Below, piece by piece: positions 35,016-44,449 of a stretch of 64,000 nucleotides of DNA. The DNA lies in assembly GCF_020731145.1 (NCBI RefSeq), contig NZ_JAJFZN010000005.1:124001-188000 (forward strand), given 5' to 3'. Under the pieces are notes generated by a model. The model worked only from the letters and a program-made list of their open reading frames with translations, was not told the DNA's origin and searched no databases. Position numbers and translations under genes: made by a program. Positions within the stretch are counted from its first letter, which is position 1, and each line of letters starts with the position of its first letter. Source of the stretch: Sneathiella sp. HT1-7. Its GTDB lineage: Bacteria; Pseudomonadota; Alphaproteobacteria; Sneathiellales; Sneathiellaceae.

Positions 35016-37262
35016 TCATTTTGAAAGAGCTCGATAGACGCCATCCCAATCCAATGGCGGGGGCGTTTCTTTAAAACTGGAAATGCGATCCCGATAGAGG
35101 GTAACAAATTTTTCAAGGCGAGGATTCAGGTTTTCGATGATCGATAGCTTGTCCAAGGCTGCGCCCCAGTCTTTAGAAAAGTACAGCCCGAGAAATGTCT
35201 CAATGGCCTCTTTTGCCTCAATAAATTGGGGGCTTTTTGCATGATCCTCATCGCCGAGTAGTCCGAATATCTTGACGGCCTCCTGTTTGCCTTTCACAGC
35301 AATAAGGTCTAATTCAATCATAGCATAATTCGGGATAGAGGACGCGGTACTCTCACCGAGGATAATGCTGAAACCATACTCCTTTGTTTGGCCTTCAAGA
35401 CGGGAGGCCAGATTGACTGGGTCGCCAAGAACGGAATAATCAAACCGCTGCTCAGATCCCAGATTGCCAACGATACACACTCCGGTGTTTAGGCCAATCC
35501 CGACCCGAAGCGCTTTGAACTCGCGGCTATCCAACTCGGCTTCTTTTTCCAGTTCCGCATTCAAGGCGGCAAGACGGACAATCATTCTCAACGCTGCATC
35601 CGCGGAATCCTTTGGATGGTGTGGATTCTCAAGGGGCGCATTCCAGAAAGCCATAATGGAATCGCCCATATATTTATCGATTGTCCCATTGTGATCAAGA
35701 ATTTCGCCCGTCATCGGCGTTAGAAAGCGGTTGATCAGATGGGTCAGTCCTTGTGGGTTATGTTTATATCCTTCGGAAATGACGGTGAATTCACGAACGT
35801 CACAGAACATGAACGTCATTTCCCGCTCTTCGCCGCCGAGAACCAGGCTATCGGGTGACGCCGAAAGTCGCTTGACGAGTTCAGGCGAGAGATAATGGGC
35901 AAAGGCCGTTCGAATGCGCGTTCTCTCTTGTTCTGTGCCACGATAATTTGCATAAACCATTGTGATGTAGACAAGGATGGATATGAACAGGGTATAGCTT
36001 ACATCTACCAGAATAGAGTTGGAGATGAAGAAATAGATCGATGAACTGGTTGCAGTGACCGAGATAAATACCAATAGCCCAAGAGTCGTTCGGGCTCCGG
36101 CAAGAGGCACCAGAATGATTAGCGCAAGACCGGTCAACAATGTGCCTGCCCATTCAAAAATGGCGATGAACTCCGGTCGAAACATATAGGTTTGTGTCCA
36201 AATGTTCTCTAGAAGCTGCAAATGCATCTCCACACCGGGTAGGTTCGATGTGAGGGGGGACGCCCGTAGATCTTTCAGGCCGGTCGCCGAAGTGCCCACC
36301 AGAACAAGCTTTCCGCCCAGGACCTCTTCACCAATATCACCGTTAATGACGTCGAGGGCAGAAACATAAAGAGAAGGGTCATATGGTGCGTATTTTAACC
36401 AGATCCGTCCCTTTGTATCTGTTGGTACCAAAGTTCCCGCCACCTTGAAGCCGACGACTCCGTTTTCATTTGTCTGGATAATGACATTTCTCCCAGTCGC
36501 GACACGGAGCATGTCCAAGGCAAGGGAAGGTATAATCTGTCCTCCGATCCGATTGGCGAGCGGAATCCTGCGGACGATTCCATCAAAATCCTGATCAAGG
36601 CTGATCATGCCTCGTCCGGATGCGGCGATATCGAGTGTATCAATGTTCCCGATGAGAGCAGGGTAATTTCTCAAAAATGGTTTCGGATCATGGCCGAGAA
36701 GCGCGAAAGAGGGGATACGTCCAAGCCCCAGATTATTGGCACCAACACTTGCAGGGCTCACCGAAATGCCAAGGACAACACGGCTATCCTTGATCGCTCG
36801 TGCAAAAATGTTATCGAAAGAGGTCAGGGTGCTGAGTTGGCGCTGTAGTATAGGGGAAAGGTCAGGAATATTTTGTGACATTTCAGTCGGGGACAGGCGA
36901 TCCGATTCGGCAAATAACATATCGAAACCGATGACGGCGGCACCGGCTTTTGTAGCATTTTCAACAAGTTTTGCGAGATATGATCGGGGCCAGGGCCATT
37001 GCCCTAGGTTCAGAAGGCTTTTCTCATCAATATCAATTACCACAACCGGGCGTGGATATTGCGCTTCGCGCGGTTGGGATTGCTGATAAACATCGAAGAT
37101 ACGATCCCTGAAACTGGAGAGAAACTGCGGGTCAGAAATTTGCAGAAACAAGGCTGCCATGAGGAGCACAAAGGCAGGGATGCGTCCGCCTCTGGCGAAG
37201 GAAAACCACCTAAGGCTGTTTGATTTTCTTGAGGGCTCTCGCCCTTTCCTTTTCTCCGCCAT
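35016..37262 (-). CDS. CHASE2-domain adenylate cyclase (class III), membrane sensor
   Basis: About 748 aa from ATG at 37262; a GTG four codons earlier is possible. One helix (about 30-46) leads to a periplasmic CHASE2 domain (about 50-365, with VVVIDIDEKSLLNLGQWPWPR and GFDMLFAESDR). Three helices follow (about 375-455). The cyclase domain is complete: FMFCDVREFT and KYMGDSIMAFWNAP provide the two metal-binding aspartates, and DYSVLGDPVNLASRLEGQ carries the Asp that selects adenine in bacterial cyclases. The tail has a TPR-like helical segment. It is divergent from the FecR/VWA gene with 283 bp between; CHASE2 cyclases are often next to FecR-domain genes, suggesting shared signalling. Confidence 0.93.
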   Translation of the reverse strand: MAEKRKGREPSRKSNSLRWFSFARGGRIPAFVLLMAALFLQISDPQFLSSFRDRIFDVYQQSQPREAQYPRPVVVIDIDEKSLLNLGQWPWPRSYLAKLVENATKAGAAVIGFDMLFAESDRLSPTEMSQNIPDLSPILQRQLSTLTSFDNIFARAIKDSRVVLGISVSPASVGANNLGLGRIPSFALLGHDPKPFLRNYPALIGNIDTLDIAASGRGMISLDQDFDGIVRRIPLANRIGGQIIPSLALDMLRVATGRNVIIQTNENGVVGFKVAGTLVPTDTKGRIWLKYAPYDPSLYVSALDVINGDIGEEVLGGKLVLVGTSATGLKDLRASPLTSNLPGVEMHLQLLENIWTQTYMFRPEFIAIFEWAGTLLTGLALIILVPLAGARTTLGLLVFISVTATSSSIYFFISNSILVDVSYTLFISILVYITMVYANYRGTEQERTRIRTAFAHYLSPELVKRLSASPDSLVLGGEEREMTFMFCDVREFTVISEGYKHNPQGLTHLINRFLTPMTGEILDHNGTIDKYMGDSIMAFWNAPLENPHHPKDSADAALRMIVRLAALNAELEKEAELDSREFKALRVGIGLNTGVCIVGNLGSEQRFDYSVLGDPVNLASRLEGQTKEYGFSIILGESTASSIPNYAMIELDLIAVKGKQEAVKIFGLLGDEDHAKSPQFIEAKEAIETFLGLYFSKDWGAALDKLSIIENLNPRLEKFVTLYRDRISSFKETPPPLDWDGVYRALSK

Positions 37263-37545
37263 ACGGGGGTCCACACTCTTTTGCGGGCTTCGTTGTCTGT
37301 ACGATAGTTTATAGAAATTTCCAGTATTAACTATAGTTACCGAAAATTTTATGAAATTTGTTCAAAATGTGGCATAGTGGTTTCTTTCAAATAACAATAC
37401 TTTATTAATTGCCCTAGAAGAGATTTTTTATTTCGCAAAAGTTTGGGCAAATATTTTTGACAACTTGTTTTAGCCGTTCGACGGTCTTATTTGATTTTTA
37501 CTGACGGACGAAGAACAGGATGTGCTGCCGAAGGGTAATTAAAGA

Positions 37546-40500
37546 ATGAAACAGAATAATATTTCGGACCTTGGTGGCAACCCCCTTGCAACTCATGAAA
37601 TTTCTGACGGCAACCCAGTCCAGTTGGGGGACGAGATCAAGCCACTTATCGCGGAATATTCTCGCGAAGGTGTCAATCTAAATCTGAGTTCCGATACGGG
37701 CGATTACATTACGATATATGACTATTTTTTTACCGGAAATGCCGTCGACCTTATAACCGATGGTGGCGCGCGTATTCCGGCGGATCTGGTTGTCAAGCTT
37801 GCCGGGCCGGGACCAATGGCACAGTCCGCCGGTACGCAATCCGATGCGGATGGCCCGATAGGCGAAGTCTCGGAGTTATCCGGAACAGTGACTGCGCGCC
37901 ATGCGGATGGAACCAGTGAAGAGCTGGTTCCGGGCGGCGCGGTTTTTCAGGGTGACGTCATTGAGACGGCGAGTGGCTCATCTTTCACCATAGTGTTTGG
38001 CGATGATACGCAATTCTCCATGGGGGAGAATGGTCGTGCCGTTCTTGATGAAATGATCTACAATCCCTCCTCGGGTGATGGGAAGTTTGGCGTTTCCCTT
38101 TTGCAGGGCGTCTTCTCGCTGGTTAGCGGACAAATCGCCAAAGATGACCCGGAAAATGTAGACGTAAGGACACCTGTCGGCACCATCGGTATTCGCGGCA
38201 CGAGTTGGTCCGGGCATGTGAAGAACATCGGTGAAGAAACGATTTTCACGCTTTTTACCGGTGCGATTGTTATCACTAATGAGGCTGGTTCGCAGCTGTT
38301 GGATGTTCCGAACCAATCCGTCTTTGTCACTAGCTTTTCGGCATTGCCGAGTGTTCCCTTCATTCTGACAGGGGAGCAGCTTTTCAATATCTACGGAGAG
38401 GCATTGCGGCTGGTGAATCCGGAATGGTTCGATGATGAGGATAACTTCGATCCGGATGAGATTTCACCGGAAGCGGGCAGGCGTGCACAAACGGGCGGGG
38501 GTGCAAATTTTCAGCCGTTCAGCGAGGGTGGCATTGATGGTGGCCAATCGATAGGTGATCTCCTCCGCGCGGCGGGATTGCTCACGGGGACAGATCTTGA
38601 GTTTCGTAATACTCAGAATAGTGAGGAAATTATTGGCCTAGGCCCACAGACAGGCTTAAACGTCGTCTCGGTTGTAGATCAGGAATCAGGTGATCTGGAA
38701 AGCTTTCAAATATTTATTACCCTAACCGAACCAACGAATGTCCCAGTGACGGTAACGTATGAGATTCGCGCGGGTTCCGCGTCGGGAACAGGGTCTGGAC
38801 TTCCTGGCGATCTTGATTTTATTAGTAATGGCGACGGGACAATTACTATTCCGCCCGGCGCAACCGAAGCGGCTTTCACAGTAACAGTTATCGATGATGA
38901 TGTTATTGAGGATCTTGAATTCTTTATTGTTGCCATTACTGGCGCAGAAAATGCGGATATTGACATCACTTCCGGTCAGGCTTTGGTTGTTATCACTGAT
39001 GACGACATCGGGTTGGTTACGATGTCTGAGGTTACGGTTGGTGGGGTTGGGATCGGCGAAGGCGATCTCTCTGTCGGAGAGGGTGCCGGTGCGCTATCCT
39101 TTACTCTCACACTCGACAAGGCCGTCGCACCCGGTGTTACGGTAAGTGTAAACTATCAGATTACGGGCACGGTAACGGCGGGCAGTGACTATACGACTGA
39201 CACTGTTCAGACCATTACATTTGACGGCGGTGAAACAGGTCTGGCTCCCGGGGCGACTACGACCATTGTCATACCAATTCTTGATGACAGTCTTTTTGAA
39301 GGACCGGAATCGCTGACACTCTCACTGGTCGGTGCATCTAGTAATGCAACAATCGACACAGATTCTGCGTCTGTCACCTTAACAATCGAGGATAATGACG
39401 ATCCAGTCGTTGTGGAGGAGGGAACGCCCGCAGAACTAGTAGAAACGGAAGAGGGGGATGTAATTGAAGGTGCCTCCTTAGGCATTGGTGGCGGCAGCGG
39501 CGAAATTTCTGCGGTGACCTTCGATACAAGCCAGGCGAATTTTGATGCGGCTGGTCTTACCTCCAACAGTGTGCCGATTGTTCTTTCCGGGCTGGGAACG
39601 AATATTGTGACTGGGGCCGCCGGAGGCGTAACGGTTTTCACGGTCACACTGAATACCGATGGTACCTATGACATGTCGTTGGTAGGGCCGATTGATCATC
39701 TCGGAAGCGACGGAGAAAATGTTGCGGATCTTTCGTTTGATCTCGCCCTTTCTGTCACTGATACGAACAATTCATCTGCTACCGGCACATTGACTGTCGA
39801 AATTGAAGATAGCGGGCCTGCTTTAGGTGCCGCAGCGGACATTTTTGTTGATGAGGATGATCTCCCCGCTGGTGGAGATGTGGCTCCGGAGTCAACCTCT
39901 GTAAACGGGATTGCGGAAATTGATTTTGGCCTTGATGGAGCGGGAGCCGTGATACTTGATATCAGCGAATTACCGGCCATTACGTCTGGCGGGGATCCCG
40001 TTGTTTATGAACTTGTGACGCTCGCGGATGGCATAACGCAACAGGTCATTGCGACAGCGATCCCCGATGGCGGCGCGCCGGCGCGCCCTGTATTCCTGTT
40101 GGATTTCGGCCCGAATGGCGATGGTGATAACTATGGATATACATTGACGCTTAACGATGTTGTCGATCATTCGGGTGTGGGGGAGGATGGACTGGCGCTC
40201 CCCTTTTCATATGATGTGGTAGATCAGGATGGATCCGTGATTAGTGGGTCTTTCACCGCTACGATTGTTGATGACGTGCCAATTGCAAGTTCAGATGCTG
40301 TTGAATTACCGGCACCAATGTTACCGGCGTATAATCTTGTTTTTGTCCTCGATGTTTCGGGGTCGATGGCTAGTTTTGTTCCAGGGACGGGACAAACCCG
40401 CATACAAATTCTAAGGGCTGCCGTGGACAATGTTCTATCGGAATATGAGGCTGTTTCGAGTGAGACCAAAATCACGATTATTGGCTTTGCGGCTGCCTCG

Positions 40501-41586
40501 TCCGTGGTTTTTGAAGGTACTTCCGTTCAGGCGGCTCAAGATTTCGTTATGGACACGGGCAATCTGGCGCCAGGGGGCGCAACGAATTACGCGGCCGCGA
40601 TTGCAAATAACGAAAACGGCGCACAGGGAATCCTTGAGGCGGACCTCGCTGATCCTACATTAGCTTTCGATCAGACCACTGTTTACTTTATTTCCGACGG
40701 GGAACCGAGTGGCGGGCAAGAGGTGCCGACGGACGGTGGAAATGAATGGCAGCAATTTGTTGACAGCAATGACATTGAAGTCGTTGCCGTGGGGCTGGGG
40801 TCCGGCATAAGCACGGCTGAACTGGCGAAAGTTGAAAATGCGGCGGATGAACCAACCGTCGTGATTGATCCGGGCGACCTCGGGTCAGTTCTGGTCGACA
40901 CTATTCCCGTCGTGGAGACGGATAACGTCGTCAGTTCTGGCGCAATAGACCAGCTCGGCGCAGATGATGGGACCTTGACGTTGCTTGTCCACAATGGCAC
41001 GGAATATGCTATCCCGCAAAATGGTGATCTTCTTATCGTTGAGTCTGACCTTGGCGGTAGTCTCTCGATTGATGCTGCCGGGGACTATACTTATACTGCT
41101 CCGGACCAGGCTGGTCCCGGTGAGGTGGAGAGTTTCGAATATGTGTTGACCGATGGCGATGGTGATACCAGTAGTGCATTTTTGACCTTCACTTTCGTCG
41201 ACGGAAGCGCAGGCGGATTAGCCGTCTTGTCGGCCTTCACCGTTTCGCCGAGTGTTGTCGAGAAAAGTGACGAAAGTGAGCAGCTGTTTGGAAGTCCGGG
41301 AGCGGATGTCTTTGCCTTTACAGCGGCCGACACTGGAGATGTGACAATCACCGATTTTGACGTCACTGAAGACAGCATAAACCTTGATCAGATATTTGAT
41401 GATCTTGGTATTCTCGTAGATGAACGCGGCAATGGAGAGGCTTGGGAACTTGGGGAAATGGATGGTAAGGCTACGCTTTCTATGCTTGTCGCAAATGGTC
41501 CGACTATAATTTTCGATAATTATGTCAATCCGGATGTGCAGGCTCTTGAAGACATTGCCTCAAGGATCATTGTTGATGAATCTTAA
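37546..41586 (+). CDS. Giant FecR / Calx-beta / VWA surface protein with type I secretion-like C-terminus
   Basis: A 1,346-aa acidic, cysteine-poor protein without a Sec signal. Domains: N-terminal region 1-100; FecR-type domain about 103-260 (LVPGGAVFQGDVIETASGSSFTIVFGDDTQFSMGE; RTPVGTIGIRGTSW); Calx-beta repeats about 370-490 and 505-620, ending VVITDDD and LTIEDNDDP; two cadherin/VCBS-like modules about 640-760 and 765-915; a von Willebrand A domain about 928-1120 with MIDAS DVSGS (936-940), T1013 and D1051; another Ig-like module; and a C-terminal T1SS-143-like region (SEQLFGSPGADVFAF, DFDVTEDSINLDQIFDDLGI, ending RIIVDES). It is thus likely exported by a type I ABC system, though no exporter is near. 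Confidence 0.9.
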   Translation: MKQNNISDLGGNPLATHEISDGNPVQLGDEIKPLIAEYSREGVNLNLSSDTGDYITIYDYFFTGNAVDLITDGGARIPADLVVKLAGPGPMAQSAGTQSDADGPIGEVSELSGTVTARHADGTSEELVPGGAVFQGDVIETASGSSFTIVFGDDTQFSMGENGRAVLDEMIYNPSSGDGKFGVSLLQGVFSLVSGQIAKDDPENVDVRTPVGTIGIRGTSWSGHVKNIGEETIFTLFTGAIVITNEAGSQLLDVPNQSVFVTSFSALPSVPFILTGEQLFNIYGEALRLVNPEWFDDEDNFDPDEISPEAGRRAQTGGGANFQPFSEGGIDGGQSIGDLLRAAGLLTGTDLEFRNTQNSEEIIGLGPQTGLNVVSVVDQESGDLESFQIFITLTEPTNVPVTVTYEIRAGSASGTGSGLPGDLDFISNGDGTITIPPGATEAAFTVTVIDDDVIEDLEFFIVAITGAENADIDITSGQALVVITDDDIGLVTMSEVTVGGVGIGEGDLSVGEGAGALSFTLTLDKAVAPGVTVSVNYQITGTVTAGSDYTTDTVQTITFDGGETGLAPGATTTIVIPILDDSLFEGPESLTLSLVGASSNATIDTDSASVTLTIEDNDDPVVVEEGTPAELVETEEGDVIEGASLGIGGGSGEISAVTFDTSQANFDAAGLTSNSVPIVLSGLGTNIVTGAAGGVTVFTVTLNTDGTYDMSLVGPIDHLGSDGENVADLSFDLALSVTDTNNSSATGTLTVEIEDSGPALGAAADIFVDEDDLPAGGDVAPESTSVNGIAEIDFGLDGAGAVILDISELPAITSGGDPVVYELVTLADGITQQVIATAIPDGGAPARPVFLLDFGPNGDGDNYGYTLTLNDVVDHSGVGEDGLALPFSYDVVDQDGSVISGSFTATIVDDVPIASSDAVELPAPMLPAYNLVFVLDVSGSMASFVPGTGQTRIQILRAAVDNVLSEYEAVSSETKITIIGFAAASSVVFEGTSVQAAQDFVMDTGNLAPGGATNYAAAIANNENGAQGILEADLADPTLAFDQTTVYFISDGEPSGGQEVPTDGGNEWQQFVDSNDIEVVAVGLGSGISTAELAKVENAADEPTVVIDPGDLGSVLVDTIPVVETDNVVSSGAIDQLGADDGTLTLLVHNGTEYAIPQNGDLLIVESDLGGSLSIDAAGDYTYTAPDQAGPGEVESFEYVLTDGDGDTSSAFLTFTFVDGSAGGLAVLSAFTVSPSVVEKSDESEQLFGSPGADVFAFTAADTGDVTITDFDVTEDSINLDQIFDDLGILVDERGNGEAWELGEMDGKATLSMLVANGPTIIFDNYVNPDVQALEDIASRIIVDES

Positions 41587-42458
41587 CGATCGCGCTTTCG
41601 ATTGTGAGATTTGATTTCAGCTACTTTACGCTTTTCCCAGTCTTCCGCCCTGTGCCCAATGCCGAATATCCGAACAGCATCCGTTATCAAAATAAAGAGA
41701 AATGGACCTGCAGGCCATAGAAACCACCAATAGTTGGGCGATGTGGTCATGTTAATTACGAAAAGAAACAGAATGATTGTCCCGAAGGTAAGCGCGCGAC
41801 GATAAAAACCTGCCTGCCTTTTTACATATGCCCGAATTCGTTTGTCTTCCTCGGTATCTTCTTCCGTGTCTTGGGGCGTGCCGTCAGATAGGGGAATATG
41901 ATAGGTCGACGAGTGAGGCTGTTTATCGGGCATTTCGCTCAAAGATAGGGAATAAACTGCGACGGGTTCGGCAATGTTTTTGACGCCCTTGTTTCCAAGA
42001 AACTTAAATTCCCGGGGGAGCTTGTTTTTGACCTGATCAAAGACAGAGCCGGAAATACAAATGCCGCCCACAGGTGCCATTGCCTCCAATCTCGCAGCTA
42101 CATTGACACCATCGCCGAAAATGTCGTCTTCTTCGATGATGACATCGCCAAGATTGATTCCGATGCGATAGAGCATCTGGTCGTTCGCCGGGAGGGATGC
42201 GTTTTCCTTATTGATCGTGTTCTGGACTTCGACAGCGCATTGCACGGCTTTTACGACACTCGAAAATTCGCAGACGAGCCCGTCGCCTGTCATATTGACG
42301 ATGCGGCCCCCATGACGATCAATAACTTCCCGGAAAATTTCCCGCGTTATTTTCAGCCGGTTGAGGGTTTTTCCCTCATCATCACTCATCAGACGACTAT
42401 ATCCGGCGACATCCGCACAAAGGATTGTGGTCAGTTTTCTGTCCAAATCAACATTCAT
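41583..42458 (-). CDS. Class III adenylate/guanylate cyclase with C-terminal 2TM domain
   Basis: A 291-aa protein. The cyclase domain (about 7-175) shows ILCADVAGYSRLM with Asp16, NMTGDGLVCEF with Asp59, and IFGDGVNVAARLEAM. After a polar, acidic linker (about 185-210) comes the RIRAYVKRQAGFYRRALTFGTIILFLFVINM...NYWWFLWPAGPFLFILITDAVRIFGIG segment, the known 2TM domain, and a basic tail. So the order is catalytic first, membrane second. The stop codon overlaps that of the FecR/VWA gene by 4 bp on the opposite strand. Whether it makes cAMP or cGMP is not certain. Confidence 0.9.
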   Translation of the reverse strand: MNVDLDRKLTTILCADVAGYSRLMSDDEGKTLNRLKITREIFREVIDRHGGRIVNMTGDGLVCEFSSVVKAVQCAVEVQNTINKENASLPANDQMLYRIGINLGDVIIEEDDIFGDGVNVAARLEAMAPVGGICISGSVFDQVKNKLPREFKFLGNKGVKNIAEPVAVYSLSLSEMPDKQPHSSTYHIPLSDGTPQDTEEDTEEDKRIRAYVKRQAGFYRRALTFGTIILFLFVINMTTSPNYWWFLWPAGPFLFILITDAVRIFGIGHRAEDWEKRKVAEIKSHNRKRDR

Positions 42459-42497
42459 TGGCGGTACATTCTCCGGCTACGCGCTATTTACTTTGTC

Positions 42498-42836
42498 CTA
42501 GTGATCAGATGCCGTTAAAAATTTGTCCTCAAGCCCGGTAGAAAAGTTGAGCCCTTCCGCCGTCAGCAAGATTTCCTCTTCCCAGTTTTCGCGAACAAGG
42601 CCCTTGCGGCTGAGCGCAGTCCAAACAGACTTATTGTTCAGGCCACTGGCGTCCCGGCTCAACACCGTATAATCCCCGACATGCATGTGATTGCCATGGG
42701 CATGGGGCAGGCGAGTAATGCGGACATCACCATTATCGCCAGCTGGGCTGGAACTATCGGCGTCGCGTGCCAGTATTTGCAGCAGAGCCAGAGTCTTGCT
42801 TTGAAGGGCGTTCAGTTTAATTCGCTTTTTTTCCAC
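42498..42836 (-). CDS. Conserved hypothetical protein (112 aa)
   Basis: A 112-aa soluble protein starting with GTG, with GCGGAAAC upstream. RIKLNALQSKTLALLQILAR at the start, LPHAHGNHMHVGDYTVLSRDASGLNNKSVWTALSRKGL in the middle and LTAEGLNFSTGLEDKFL at the end form a pattern I have seen in many alphaproteobacteria, without a known function. The histidine cluster could bind metal. A winged-helix-like reading (SVWTALSRKGLVRE) is possible. It lies 26 bp downstream of the haloalkane dehalogenase gene, on the same strand. Confidence 0.7.
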   Translation of the reverse strand: MEKKRIKLNALQSKTLALLQILARDADSSSPAGDNGDVRITRLPHAHGNHMHVGDYTVLSRDASGLNNKSVWTALSRKGLVRENWEEEILLTAEGLNFSTGLEDKFLTASDH

Positions 42837-42862
42837 AATAGTTTCCGCTGAAAAGATGTGAT

Positions 42863-43741
42863 CTATGATTTTGTTACAAATTCTGAAATAGCCTGACCAA
42901 TCTCGTCCGGGCTGTCTTCCTGAACGAAATGTAGCCCCTTGACGGTTACCTCCGTCTGGTTTGGCCAGGATCGGCAGTATTCGCGTTGAGGTCCGACAAG
43001 TATGGAGCCGGGGTCTGCATTGATGAACAGCTTGGGCATGTCAGATTTGCTAAGCCAAGCGGAATAATCATCAACAATCTTCACCACGTCTTCAGGCTCT
43101 CCGGCAATGGGTATTTGCCGAGGCCAAGTCAGTGTTGGGCGTCGGTCTTCCCCGGCATTTCGGAACGGCCGGGTATATTCGCGCTGCTCATCATCCTCAA
43201 GTTTGCGGATGATGGAGGAGGGTAAAACCCGTTCGACAAAGATATTTTTCTCAAGGATGAGGTCTTCACCAGCGGGGCTACGGAACGCTTGAAAAATATT
43301 CCGGGCACTCTCGGGCCAATCATCCCAACTGGCAATAGTTTGAACGATTGCTTCCATATAGACGAGGCCTTTCATCGCAGACTGATTCTGGTAGGCCCAA
43401 TCGAATCCTAGTGCAGAGCCCCAGTCATGAACGACGAGGGTGACGTTATCCTCAACCATTAAATAAGCAAGCAGATCGTTCAGAAAAGCTCGATGTTCCT
43501 TGAATGTGTATCGGTCCGGACCACTGTCATGTAGTTTCTCGGAATCGCCCATACCGATAAGATCCGGCGCAATCAGGCGCCCGCGTCCTTCCAGATGTGG
43601 CATAACATTGCGCCATAAATAGGATGATGTCGGGTTCCCGTGTAAAAATATTATCGGATCACCTTCGCCCTCCTCAATATAGGACATTTTAAGCCCCCGG
43701 ATGGTCGCCGATTTCTTCTTATATCTTAATGCAGCCGTCAC
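42863..43741 (-). CDS. Haloalkane dehalogenase
   Basis: About 292 aa from the GTG at 43741 (GGGAG 11 nt upstream), close to LinB (296). Longer in-frame readings add a cysteine-rich leader not found in the family. The oxyanion-side Asn36 is in [13 protein letters not shown]. Nucleophile Asp106 and halide-binding Trp107 are in [11 protein letters not shown]. Acid Glu130 is in VYMEAIV, and the base is the His in LHFVQEDSP. This is the HLD-II residue set, which hydrolyses carbon-halogen bonds of alkanes. The family also contains the light-emitting Renilla-type luciferases, but the bacterial context favours dehalogenation. Confidence 0.88.
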   Translation of the reverse strand: MTAALRYKKKSATIRGLKMSYIEEGEGDPIIFLHGNPTSSYLWRNVMPHLEGRGRLIAPDLIGMGDSEKLHDSGPDRYTFKEHRAFLNDLLAYLMVEDNVTLVVHDWGSALGFDWAYQNQSAMKGLVYMEAIVQTIASWDDWPESARNIFQAFRSPAGEDLILEKNIFVERVLPSSIIRKLEDDEQREYTRPFRNAGEDRRPTLTWPRQIPIAGEPEDVVKIVDDYSAWLSKSDMPKLFINADPGSILVGPQREYCRSWPNQTEVTVKGLHFVQEDSPDEIGQAISEFVTKS

Positions 43742-43883
43742 GCTAGGTTTGTCTCCCTGATTGCTGATTTCGTAAAAGTTACGCAAGTGAGCATCTGCCC
43801 GGATAATAACGCGAGCGCATGAATTTACACAACAAAAGAAGTCAGATGCCAAATTGGCTATGGAGAACAGCGGAGTGAAGTCT

Positions 43884-44042
43884 TCAGGATGGGCGCAAGC
43901 GCGTTTTTTCCTGATAGGTTTTTACAACTTCTATAACATCATTAACGGTTAGCCCGTCTCGCTTCAAAACAGCCAAAATAACAGGATCTGCCAGCAAATC
44001 TTGCAATGCGGGTTCTTGGTATTTCCGTACACCGGTTTCCAT
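43884..44042 (-). CDS. Small protein, 52 aa
   Basis: A short gene with a perfect AGGAGG 5 nt before the ATG, hence clearly translated. The product begins [17 protein letters not shown] and continues with [28 protein letters not shown], so it is a two- or three-helix, mildly basic peptide without a signal sequence. The middle resembles short helix-turn-helix-like or docking proteins of alphaproteobacteria, but I cannot name a family. The neighbours are a DUF4169 protein upstream and the dehalogenase downstream, all on the minus strand. Confidence 0.75.
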   Translation of the reverse strand: METGVRKYQEPALQDLLADPVILAVLKRDGLTVNDVIEVVKTYQEKTRLRPS

Positions 44043-44155
44043 TTATACCTCCTATTGCGCTCGCCTTTGCGACACGCCGCTACTCAATAGAAGAAGGTTG
44101 AGTCATTTCTATGACGTTAATCTGCTATTTTTAAATGAAATGTGTAAAGAATTAG

Positions 44156-44362
44156 CTAATTTTCGGAAGGTGTATCCTCCTCGCTTTGGCCGGGCAGTTT
44201 TTTCTGGTCAAGCAAGGCGTCCCGCTTTTTCTTTTTGTCCAAATCCTTCTTTTTCTGCGCGGAGGTCCGGCCAAAACTCGCCCGGTTGTTCCGGGCCAAA
44301 TCTTCTGCTGCCTTACGATTTCGTTCCTTACGAAACTGATTCAGATTGACGATATCACCCAT
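44156..44362 (-). CDS. DUF4169 family protein
   Basis: A 68-aa, strongly basic protein. MGDIVNLNQFRKERNRKAAEDLARNN with ASFGRTSAQKKKD is the DUF4169 signature. The rest is a KKKK-rich helix. It follows a ribbon-helix-helix gene and fumarase on the same strand, the usual place for DUF4169 in alphaproteobacteria. The function is unknown; a nucleic-acid-binding or ribosome-related role would fit the charge. Confidence 0.85.
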   Translation of the reverse strand: MGDIVNLNQFRKERNRKAAEDLARNNRASFGRTSAQKKKDLDKKKKRDALLDQKKLPGQSEEDTPSEN

Positions 44363-44449
44363 GTTGATAACGACCTCTATTCATTGTTACTGCTAACTTT
44401 ATATAGGGATGGCGTAGGGCAATCCCAAAATAAAATTTGCAGAAAGCCC

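Noticed and set aside
43888-43912. GCGCAAGCGCG followed by T6 as a plus-strand terminator
   Set aside because: The loop is too small for a stable stem, and there is no plus-strand gene upstream for it to end.
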